From the NCBI GenBank assembly GCA_023614405.1, contig CM042688.1:374157331-374221330 (forward strand): a DNA stretch of 64,000 nucleotides, given 5' to 3'. The notes under the pieces were generated by a model. It was not told where the DNA came from. It saw only the letters and a list, made by a program, of their open reading frames with translations, and ran no database searches. Position 1 is the stretch's first letter. Every line of letters starts with the position of its first letter. Source of the stretch: Avena insularis. Taxonomy: Eukaryota > Streptophyta > Magnoliopsida > Poales > Poaceae. The position numbers and the translations under genes were made by a program. Shown here piece after piece: positions 46,130 to 55,600 of the stretch.

Positions 46130-47720
46130 GCGTGTGGGTCCCGGATGTCAGTGTCTCTAGCGGACCATATGTTTCGCTCGCTGATCCCTGATTTGAACTC
46201 GATACGTAGCTCGAGGAGTCTACTGTTTAGTCAAGCGGCTAGGTCCCACATGTCAGCCTCTCATTAGAAGGATCGTGTGTATGTTAGAATTTTTTTCCTT
46301 CGCTTGCGCTACCCTATTCCGAAGTTGATAGCGCTGCTCGATGCATCTACCGCCTGATCAACCTCCTGGGACCCACATGTCATCCTCTCATTATAAGAAA
46401 CATGTGTATGATGGAATTTTTTCCTTCGCTAGCGTACCCCATTCTGAGTTGATAGCGCTGCTTGACGCATCTACCGTTTAACAAACCTCCTGAACCCCAC
46501 ATGTCATCCTCTCATTAGAAGAAACATGTGTATGATGGATTTTTTCCTTTGCTCGTGCTACCCTGTTCTAAACTTGATAGCACTGTTCGATGCATTTACC
46601 GTTTAATCACGATGTTGGGCCCCACATGTCATCCTCTCATTAGAAGAAACATGTGTATGATAGATTTTTTACCCTTTGTAGTGCCTTCGTGTTTCGAACT
46701 TGATAGCTTTGCTCGCTGCATCAACCAATTATTCAGGCTGGTGGGTCCCTTATGTCATCCTCACATTAGAAGAATCATGGGTATGATGGAATTTTTTCTT
46801 CTCTAGCGCTACCCTGTTCCGAACTAGATAGTGTTTCTCGATGAATCTGCCATTTGCTCACGATGCTGGGTCCCCCATTTCAGCCTCTCATTACAAGAAA
46901 CGTGTAAATGCTGAACTTTTTTCTCGCTCGCGCCTCCTGTTTCGAACTGGCTACATTGCTCGATGTAGCATCTGTATAAGGTCGCGCTGCTCGGTCCCAC
47001 ATATCAACCTCTGTGTAAATGAAACATGCGTACGATGGACTTTTTTTGGCCATGTCCGCTGTTTTGACCTTGGCAACTTGCTGGGCCCCAGATGTCAACC
47101 ACCTCTGTGCAGGAAACGTGTCTATGCTGGGTCCTAGCTGACAGCCTCTATTTGAAAGAAATGTGTGTATGTTGGACTGTTTTTTGGGTCCCAGATGTCA
47201 GCCTCAGAGTACAAAAAATTCTCATAAAGGCCGAATTAAAAATATTCTGGGCTAACTCGGGGCATATGCCCTATTCGTCATGGCTTATATTCCATGGGCT
47301 CACTCCTAGATTGAATGGGCTATGGTCGGTGGCCACAAGACCATGAAAAGGCCTAATTAGAAGGTATTGAGCTATGCTTGGGGCACATAGGCTAATTTCA
47401 TGGGCTATGCTTGGGCCTGCTGAGTCCAACATGTCAGCTTCTCTGTAAGTGCAATGTGTGTATGATGGACTTTTTTTTGGCCACGTCTGCTTTTTTCACC
47501 GTGGCAGCCGTGTATGGTCTTACTGCTAGGGCCCTTATGCCAGCCTCTCTGGCATGTTCTGGCTTATGGGTCCCCGATGCAGCCTTGTATGTTCTTTCTG
47601 GTGGGTCCCTTATGCGAGCCTCTCTGTACAAGTATTTAAAATTTTGTTTCGAACCCACCCTCAAAACAAACTCCGGGGACGCTGCATGCTGGTGGGTCCG
47701 TGATGTCAGCCTCTCCGTAA
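46130..47720. repeat. CACTA-2 subterminal tandem repeats (~125 bp period)
   Basis: The ATGTCAGCCTCTCATTAG core recurs near 46252, 46378, 46504, 46627, 46752, 46880 and 47000, with further degenerate copies to 47720, paralleling 4190-5520. Confidence 0.82.
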
Positions 47721-48214
47721 TGCGATATTGCTAGAAGAAAAAAATGTAAACCCAAGATTCGAACAAAAACCTTCAAATCAAATAAACGTAAACTGAGTGT
47801 GTTTCCACTACAACAAAGATATTTATAGAAAAAAATATCATTAAAATTTTATTAGTACTACTACTTCTGTATTAGTCTTCTTAAAATATTTTGTGTGTCT
47901 ATGTTTGTCTCTTTTAAAATATAATAGGGTAGCGCTCCTGGCATCTCAATTTATAAAATGCCACATAATGGGGTACTTTCTTAAAAACATGGGTAGGCAG
48001 AGTTTTTTTATTATGAGAGGTGGGGGCAATGCCCAAAATGTTGAATTAGTGCTCAACAGTCCGCTGACCCGTAAAAGGCCGAACTAATATGTTCTCAGCT
48101 ATGCTCCATGGGCTCCTTTCTAAAATTTCCGCTGGCCTGTGGCCAGCAGTACATGACCCAGAAAAGACAGAATTAAAATGTTTGGGCTAAAGATGGGCCG
48201 AATGAGCTACTCCA

Positions 48215-48337
48215 CTCCCTCCCATCCAAATTAATGTTCTAGGATTTGGCTAGATTCGGATTTATGTAGCACTAAAACATGACTAGATATGTCAGAATCT
48301 AGACAAATGTGAGAATATTAATTTGGATTGGAGGGAG
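48215..48337. mobile_element. Stowaway MITE (~123 bp)
   Basis: Ends CTCCCTCCCATCCAAATTAA and TTAATTTGGATTGGAGGGAG are inverted repeats; TA follows on the right (48338-48339), and CA stands on the left where TA is expected. It is inserted near the inner end of CACTA-2. Confidence 0.85.
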
Positions 48338-48429
48338 TACTAGATTTCTTCTCCTGGTTAATAAAAATTGCATTGTGATGTGTTCTGCAGGATTCAAAAC
48401 AAAGACCTCAGCGAGGGCAGGGGAAACTC

Positions 48430-49640
48430 GATAATTCTTTTTGGTAGATATTCATGTCAAAATTCAGCAGTACAGGATAAGGTAGAAAAATTATCAACAG
48501 ATTCGAAGTTAATATTCAGGAGCACTTGACCAATTCAGCAGCATTTCAAAAGTGACCAATGTAGCAATACAGACAATGAAATACAATACCAGTACATCAG
48601 TATTAGTTCCACAAGTGCTTTAGTAATAGAAACGATAGAACATTTGAGAGATTCAGTAGCTTTCTTGCTTGAAATTCAATAGCAGTACAGAGAGAATCAG
48701 TTCTTGTTCCAGCTAAAAAAACCTTGGCCCACGATCAGTTTGGCATGTTCTCCGAATGGACTCAATCATTGGAGCAAGCAAAACTGACGATCAAGTCTAC
48801 TTCTGTGTGAGTACCTCCTCCTTACGTCAATGCCTCTATGACCTCTGATAGCAACCCAAAATGCCCAAGACTCATCCAGAAAATTGTAACAGTGCTATGT
48901 TTCAAAATAAAAGCAAGACAATCTGATGCACTTCCTCTAACCAAGTACCAGTACATCATAGTTCATGCTACAAAATATTGTACTAATAGTAATGATAGAA
49001 CATTTGACAGATTTAGTCCCATTTGGAAGATTCGGCATTATAGAATAGACCATAAAAATATCAGATAGATTCCCGGTTCATATTCAGCAGCACTTGACAG
49101 AGTCAGCACAGCATTTCAAAGTGACCGGTTGTGGCAGTACACAGACAGTGACCAAAAGAATTGACATATTTAGCAATGCGGACATTGAAATTCAATATAT
49201 GTAGCAAGGACTGATTCAAAAGGAAAGCGAGACCATATTATGCACTCGACCGGTCGATCTGAACAAGTACCGAACAAAACTTTTGATAGGTTCAGTAGCA
49301 TTTGAAAGATTCAGTAGTACATAATAAGAAAGAAAAATATCGACAGATTCATAATTCACATTCAGCGTCACTTCGACATATTCAACGGCATTTCAAAGTG
49401 ACAGATTCATTTTGCCCTTTTCTTCGAACACTCATCATTGGAAGAAACAAAACTGACAATCAAGTCTGCTTTTGTGTGCATGCCTCCTTCTCGCATTAAT
49501 GCATGTGTGTGACCTCCATAGGCAACTCAAAATGCCCAAAGCCTTGTCTAGATTATGAGTTTATGACAAGGCTATGTTACAAAAGAAAATCAAGACCATC
49601 TACTACACTTGATCTAAACTAAGCTATCCTATTACATAGT
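48430..49640. repeat. Imperfect tandem duplication 3' of the DUF295 pseudogene
   Basis: Two diverged units of about 670 bp share CAAAACTGACRATCAAGTCT (48780 and 49449), CAAAATGCCCAA (about 48858 and 49528) and repeated phrases ATTCAGCAGCACTTGAC and AGCATTTCAAARGTGACC. It lies directly downstream, in gene sense, of the minus-strand pseudogene at 49716, so it may be duplicated 3' untranslated or flanking sequence. No coding frame of note. Confidence 0.65.
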
Positions 49641-49715
49641 ATTACCATTATTTACGGTAGTTTGGTTCCAATCGCGGGCATTGGCGATGCTCGGGATGAA
49701 CCATAATGGAGTCCC

Positions 49716-51075
49716 CTAAGATTTCCATGTAACGTTGGTTGAGAAACCAACAGCTGCTTCTTCGGTATTTAGACTGAAGCAGCATATTTCGGGAAACAAC
49801 GTATATCCAAGTCCTATTACATGGTGGGAGATGTAGACACAGTTGCTCCTCGTCAGATATCCTGGGGCAACATCTGCACCGCCTACCGCAATATTAATCG
49901 GATAGTTCAATCCAAGGAAAAGGGAATATGCTCCCAGGTTAGCAATCTCTATCGATGGCTTAGGTGGATACAAGTAAGCAGGGTCATTTGAGTACACCTT
50001 GAAGCCAAACCCAATAGCATAGGTGCCATAAGTGCGACCGCAGCGATCAACACTATGATCAGCAACATGATTGCCATGACCATAATAAGTACCACCATAA
50101 AACTCCTCATCAGTAACACCCACGTTATGGATAAGAAGAAGGCGAGATTCATATACAGATATTGCTAAGAACCATAAACCAGGTTCGTGCTTGTCATCAT
50201 CTATGGCATCAAGGTTGCCCTCCTCGAGATGCACGACAGGTGGTGACGGGAGCAGAATAGGACCTACAAAAAGAAATGACGTCCAAATCAGCCAACACTA
50301 GTTTACATCCATCAAAACCGAAGCTAGTGTTTAGAACAGGAATGGATCGAACTTACCAAAATACAGATGATTCTAGACATAAAAACTTCCACTCTCAGTG
50401 GCTTTAAACACCAGACCCTTGTGGATAAGGGCATCGATCTATCTCAAATAGAACTGGAACTGGTTCTCAAAAACTGTCCGTGCATACTCATCGCCATCAA
50501 GGGTAGCAATTGAGTAGTCGAAGATAGCGACAAGAGAGAAATCTAAATAATCATCCGCAGTTGTGGGACCTCGGCAAATAGCAATCTTCTGGAGGAGAAT
50601 AGGGTGATCATTATGCATGAATGTAAACGGATCGTTGGTGGGTACAAACTCATTGAATTGTGGGAGAGGAACGCGTTGATGAGTGTACACATTGACAAGC
50701 TCCCACTTGCACTCGGATCCAACAGTAGAAATCCAATCTCCATTGGCACCTACCCACTGCTTACCCATACAATTCAGGGACACAACATCGGAGGAGAACC
50801 TGTCCAGCAGCGTCATCTTGCATGTCGTGCCCTTGCCCTCGAAGTACTCGTTGCATTCCCATGGTTTCTTAGTCAGGTGAGAATGAAGAACACAGGGGAG
50901 GCCAAATGGCTTAGAATCATGTAAAGTTGCACTATATTTTGCCGAGTCAATAAGATGTTTAGACGAACTGGCGAGGCTCGCGGTGGTGATGGCGTCGCAT
51001 CTTGTTATGAATTCTTCAAGCTGGCCTTCGGTAAAAAAATGTTGGAACAACTCAGAATCATCATTGTCCTTGCTC
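49716..51075 (-). pseudogene. KIB1-4 / DUF295 beta-propeller protein pseudogene, 5'-truncated
   Basis: Minus strand, two exons. The upstream exon (about 51075-50357) has VSLNCMGKQWVGANGDWI, CKWELVNVYTHQRVPLP and DYLDFSLVAIFDYSIATLDG, characteristic of the grass DUF295 (KIB1-4 propeller) family. An intron at 50356-50264 has GT...AG ends and rejoins a glycine codon (G-PILLPSPPVV). The last exon ends YSLFLGLNYPIN, SNCVYISHHV and EICCFSLNTEEA, then a stop at 49716. Two in-frame stops, at 50439-50441 and 50373-50375, break the otherwise continuous frame (LR*IDALIHKG and FYV*NHLYFG). The N-terminal part, including any F-box, is missing because the sequence passes into the 365-bp repeat at about 51075. 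Many family members are F-box proteins; this copy should be non-functional unless the stops are read through. Confidence 0.82.
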
Positions 51076-51195
51076 GATGTAATTTTCCCCTTTTCAGGTA
51101 TAAAAGTGTAAGTGGTGAAATTTAGACAATTATTTTAAGCTTACTTGTCAACGAGTATGAACATTCTTGGATTTCAAACCGAACGACCAAGGTCA
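51076..51195. repeat. Partial unit of the ~365-bp array next to the DUF295 fragment
   Basis: CTCGATGTAATTTTCCCCTT (from 51074) through GTGTAAGTGGTGAAATTTAG and GAACGACCAAGGTCA (ends 51195) is colinear with the array units, closest to 57160-57280. It is the first unit of the array, cut by the LTR fragment at 51196. Confidence 0.85.
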
Positions 51196-52684
51196 TTGCT
51201 GGCGCGTGGTTGACGTGGGAGCTTCTTCTTGGTCTTCAGTCCCCGGCAACGGTGCCAGAAAATAGCTTCATGTCTACGCACTTCTATTCCTGTAGACAGT
51301 TGTTGGGCCTCCAAGTGCAGAGGTTTGTAGAACAGCAGCAAGTTTTCCCTTAAGTGGATCACCCAAGGTTTATCAAACTCAGGGAAGAAGTGGTCAAAGG
51401 TATCTCCTCTCGAGCAACTCTGCAATCAAGATACAAGAAGTCTCTTGTGTCCCCAACACACCCAATACACTTGTCAGGTGTATAGGTGCACTAGTTCGGC
51501 GAAGAGATAGTGAAATACTAGTGGTATGGATATAAGACAACGGTGCTAGAAAATAGCTTGATGGCGTGGAAGAGACTAAAGGCAAACTGAAATAAAGATG
51601 GAAGCAAGCAAACATGTAACAGATCTAGTTGCAAACGGTGTTTCAATGCTTAGAAACAAGGCCTAGGGATCATACTTTCACTAGTGAAGACTCTCATATA
51701 AATCTCTTCTCTTTATGATACTACTCTGAACTACTCTCCGGTTGGACACTCTAATCCATGGTAGGGCTATAACAGCACTCCTCAAAGTTCGCTTTACCCA
51801 TCTAGATAACCGCACAATGTCACCTTGAGCACTAGATGGGTCCAACAAACACCACAATTTCAAAAAAAAAACATCCAACTCCAAATATAACTCATAACAA
51901 GTATTTGTAATCTCTAGCCTAAGTGCCACCATGGTGTGCACACTGTCAACTTCACACACATGGGGAGAGCAGAGATCTATTAAAGCACTTGAGTAGCAAG
52001 GTAGATCTATAGATTAAAAGCTCATGATCTCAATAAGATCATGCATAGAGAGAGGAAGAGATGAACACATAGCTACCGGTAGAACCCTTAGCCTCGAGAG
52101 AGAACTACTCCCTCCTCATCATGGGAATCAGCAATGGTGATGGAGATGGTGGTGGAAATCGATGTAGATGGCTCCAGGGGCACTTCCCCGTCCCGGGGGG
52201 GTGCCGGAATAGAGACTTTATGTCCCCCGAATCTCCCCTTCAGTTGCGGCGGCGTTGCAGAACTTTTCGTGGTTGGAGGCTTTTCGATTTAGGGTTTTTG
52301 CATCTGGAGGAATATATAGGCGAAGGGGCAAGGTCGGTGGCCAGCCAGGGGGCCCACACCATGCCCTGGCGCTGCCTGGGGGGACCCGCGCCTAGGGGTG
52401 GTGTGGCCACCTTGTGGCCCCCCTTTGTCTCTCCTTCTAGCTCTGTCAATCTTCTGGTTAAATAACGACTTTGGCTTTTGTCTGGTCCAATTCCGAGAAT
52501 ATTCATTTTCTGATTTTCTGGAACCAAAAACAGCAGAAAACAGGCAACTGGAACTGTGGCTCTTGTTAAAAGGTTAGTCCAAGGAATCATATGAAAAGTA
52601 CTACAAAGTGTGGACAAAACATAAGAAAGTAGATAAAACCAAGCATGGAACATCAAAAATTATGGATAAGTTAGCAACGTATCA
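51196..52684 (-). mobile_element. LTR retrotransposon fragment (one LTR plus start of internal region), reverse
   Basis: On the minus strand it starts TGATACGTTGCTAACTTATC at 52684, the kind of LTR start seen in abundant Triticeae elements (TGATACGTCTCC...). It then has the GC-rich phrase GGGGGACATAAAGTCTC (about 52205-52230) and reaches, at 51230-51260, CACCGTTGCCGGGGACTGAA, a primer-site-like region. It interrupts the 365-bp array between CAAGGTCA (51195) and CCAAGGCCATATC (52690). The rest of the element is absent. I do not name the family; it is unlike E1-E4. Confidence 0.7.
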
Positions 52685-54060
52685 ACATCCCCAAGGCCAT
52701 ATCAGCATCATACTTTATATGTTGCTGATCCCATGTCAGAGAATTTGCATGGCAACAGATCTGGCCATGTTTTGAAAACAATCGAAGAGGAAGTAGTATA
52801 AAGAGTTTGGCTCAGATCAGCTGATCTCTCAAGAAGGAGCCGAACCAGATTTTTTTTCTTTTAGGGTCCTTTATGCTAAATGTATGGACCTCGACGTAAT
52901 TTTTGCTTCTTTGAGGTCCCTGATGTAAAATGTACTCCGATCTACCGTGTAAGGTTCTAACCTAAAAGTAAGTGGTGAAATTTAAATGAATTTAAGCTTA
53001 GTTGTCAACGGGTATGAACCATTCTTGTATTTCAAGACGAACGACCAAGGTCAAGGCCCTATCTACATCATACTTTATGCCGATGATCCCATATTCAAGA
53101 ATTTGCATATCAACAAATTTGGCAATATTTTGAAAATAATTGAAGACGAAGTAGTATGAAGAGTGTGGCTCGATCAGCTACTCTCTCAAGAAGGAGCCGA
53201 ACCCTACTGTTTTGCTTTCTTAATATTAGGGTCCTTTGTGATAAATGTATGGACCTCGGTGTAATTTTCCCCCTTTTTAGGTCCTTGTTGTATAATGTAC
53301 TCCTATCGACCATGTAAAATTCTAACCTAAAAGTAAGTGGTGAAATTTAAACGAATGTCAACTTATATTTGTCAACGAGTATGAACATACTTTGATTTCA
53401 AGCCGAACAACCACAAGGTCGAGGCTATATCTCTACATCATACTTTATTCTAATGATCGAGTAACCAAGAAATTTCATGGCGATAGATTTGGCCATATTG
53501 TGAAAACAATCAAAGAGAAAGTAGTATAAAGAGTATGGCTCGATCAACTCATCTCTCGAGAAGGAGCCAATTTTAGGGTCCTTTGTGCTAAATGTATGGA
53601 CCTCTATGTAATTTCCCCCTTTTTTAGGTCCTTGATGTAGAATGTACTCCCACCGACTATGTAAAATGCTAACCTAAAAGTAAGTGATGAAATTTCAATG
53701 AATTTAAGCAGAGTTCTTAACAAGTATGAAAAAATCTTGGATTTTCAAGCTAGACGACCACGAGGTCAAGGCCATATCTCTACATCATACTTTATGTTGA
53801 TGGTCCCATATTCAAGAATTTTCATGGCGACATATTTGGCCATATTTTGAAAACAATCAAAGAGGAAGTAGTATGAAGAGTATGGCTCGACCGGCTGCTC
53901 TCTCGAGAAGGAGCCAAACCCGATTGTTTTCTTTGCTCAATTTTAGGGTCCTTTGTGCTAAATGTATGGACCTCGATGTAAGTTTCCCCTTTTTAGGTCC
54001 TTTATGTAGAATGTACTTTATGCTTATGATCCCATATCCAAGATTTTTTCCATGTGATAG
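52685..54060. repeat. ~365-bp tandem array, left block (about four units)
   Basis: Units carry, in order, CAAGGCCATATCTACATCAT, ATTTGGCCATATTTTGAAAA, GAGGAAGTAGTATGAAGAG, GGCTCGATCAGCTGCTCTCT, TTTTAGGGTCCTTTGTGCTA, ATGTATGGACCTCGATGTAA and AAAAGTAAGTGGTGAAATTT. The ATGGACCTC anchor recurs at about 52884, 53249, 53594 and 53968. The block ends in divergent sequence at 54060-54320, then a MITE. Small frames on both strands recur because the unit recurs. Confidence 0.88.
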
Positions 54061-54325
54061 GAATTTATTTTCTGTAAAGCAAGTAAGAAGAATTTATTTC
54101 CATTTTTTTGTTAAAAAAATAAAGAGCGAGAAGAGACTATATGAGCATAGAGGAGGCAGCGAGAGAGCTATGAAAAGGAGGATTTGAAGCCGGTGCGATG
54201 TCAGAGCAAAGCTGGGATGGGTTCCTGACACGAGGTACAGGGTATAGTGAGTAGAGTAAATTCCAGGACCACGATATGTATGCACGCAAAATAAAATGTG
54301 TTTTCTCTCCTTCTCTCCCTCATCA

Positions 54326-54683
54326 GGCTAGTCATAGTGGGAGTAACTTGGGTAGTACTACGTAGTAACGTAGTCCTACATGTGTTGCCAACAGTAAACA
54401 TTTAGATGACATGGCATGCAATTAAATTATGAAAGAGAGCCTTGCTATGTTAACATCACACATTTCAAGAAAAAATGAGTCTACGTTGCAATAAACGAGG
54501 CTTCGCATGATACCAGTAGTAACTTAGACTGGTAACATATGCATGTTAGTACTCCCTCCGATCCATATTACTTGTCTCTGAATTGGATGTATCTAGCACT
54601 AAAACATGTCTAGATACATCTATTTCAACGACAAGTAATATGGATCGGAGGAAGTACTAAGTTACTCCCCACTATGACCAGCC
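54326..54683. mobile_element. MITE with GGCTAGTCATAGTG termini, TCA target duplication
   Basis: Ends GGCTAGTCATAGTGGGAGTA and TTACTCCCCACTATGACCAG then CC are inverted repeats. TCA stands at both sides (54323-54325 and 54684-54686), a 3-bp duplication as in PIF/Harbinger-type elements. It contains the Stowaway at 54552. Same family as 36631-37096. Confidence 0.85.
54552..54654. mobile_element. Stowaway MITE (~103 bp) nested in another MITE
   Basis: CTCCCTCCGATCCATATTAC at the left and GTAATATGGATCGGAGGAAG at the right are inverted repeats, flanked by TA (54550-54551 and 54655-54656). It interrupts the GGCTAGTC MITE between GCATGTTA and AGTTACTCCCC. Confidence 0.92.
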
Positions 54684-54864
54684 TCACCACCCCATACCCC
54701 GGCTGGCTAATCTCTCCCTCGTCCACAAAGTGGCGGTGCGCACGTGTGTCGACCGACAACCTGCCTTGTGTCGACGGCTCTATCTCTGTGTCTGGCGTGT
54801 TCGTCAGCTGCGTTGGTGGGAACCATTTTGGTCCTTGGCGGCAAAAAGTATTACTACTACAGTA

Positions 54865-55031
54865 CTCCCTCTGTTTCAAAAAATAAGATGTTTTAGCTTT
54901 GTGAAAGGAGTGTATCTAGACTTCTTTTAGTGTGTAGGTTCATCTAGATTTGGAGTGACTACATATTAAAAGGGATCTAGATACACTCCTTTCACAAAGC
55001 TAAAACATCTTACATTTTGAAATGGAGGGAG
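54865..55031. mobile_element. Stowaway MITE (~167 bp)
   Basis: CTCCCTCTGTTTCAAAAAAT and ATTTTGAAATGGAGGGAG are inverted ends; the arms extend far inward (GATGTTTTAGCTTTGTGAAA against its complement near 54990). TA flanks at 54863-54864 and 55032-55033. Confidence 0.93.
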
Positions 55032-55033
55032 TA

Positions 55034-55362
55034 CAATAGAGTAGCAATTCAAACTTTCCCGGTTTCGATATTTTCACTTCCTTCACAAACATCCGAGGGG
55101 AAGGATATTCAAAAGATCACCATTCGTAGTACTACTAACAAGTACGAGTACTACTTAAGTGCTAGACAAGGGATTGGTTGATCTTGCCAACAAAAAAACA
55201 AAAATGTCCCATCGCATTGGATGCTCACCATTATGATCTGACTAGCCTACCTACTCTGTTCTACTCCACCTCCGTACCCTAGGAAGAGGAAGCACCAAGC
55301 ACACCCGCAGCAAGCTGGTTCGAAAGTGAGGAACGCTCCTTTTTTCCGTGAAGCAAGTAGTA
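55034..55362. repeat. Segment whose first ~100 bp is duplicated at 58935-59045, then plain spacer
   Basis: AGAGTAGCAATTCAAACTTT through GGGGAAGGATATTCAA and CATTCGTAGTACTACTA is repeated after the Stowaway at 58817. The remaining 55135-55362 shows no gene. Confidence 0.8.
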
Positions 55363-55600
55363 CTCCCTCCTTCCCAAATTAGGACGAGTATTACTTCTGG
55401 TCAGAGTCAAATTTAATAAACTTTGACTAAATCTACGACATCAACTCAATGTTATTAGAATCATCATGAACTATATTTTCATATTATATGCATTTGTGAT
55501 TAGAAAAGTCAGTATGTTTTTACATGTAGTTGGTCAAACTTTATAAAGATTGACTTTGACCAAACCTAATATGGGTCCAAAATTGGGAAAGAGGAAGCAG
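55363..55600. mobile_element. Stowaway-like MITE (~238 bp)
   Basis: CTCCCTCCTTCCCAAATTAG at the left; on the right CAAAATTGGGAAAGAGGAAG is its diverged complement. GGTCAGAGTCAAATTTAATA and its partner AAGATTGACTTTGACCAAAC form the inner arms. The right end merges with the 365-bp array at TAGTATGAAGAG-like sequence, so insertion was into a unit. Confidence 0.8.

Larger units (their letters stand above)
45895..48430 (+). mobile_element. CACTA-2: second CACTA left end, same family and orientation as CACTA-1
   Basis: CACTACAAGAAAAG at 45895 is followed by sequence closely matching CACTA-1 from 3971 (for example TTTCCTTCCGCAACGACTTG, and GGAGGAAGCTCGGC near 46050). It then has the same subterminal repeats and inner arm (ATTTATAGAAAAAAATATCA at 47819 parallels 5580). 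It contains no transposase remnant and no right terminus. The end coordinate is where CACTA likeness fades, past an inserted Stowaway. It is either a truncated or deletion-derivative element. Confidence 0.82.
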
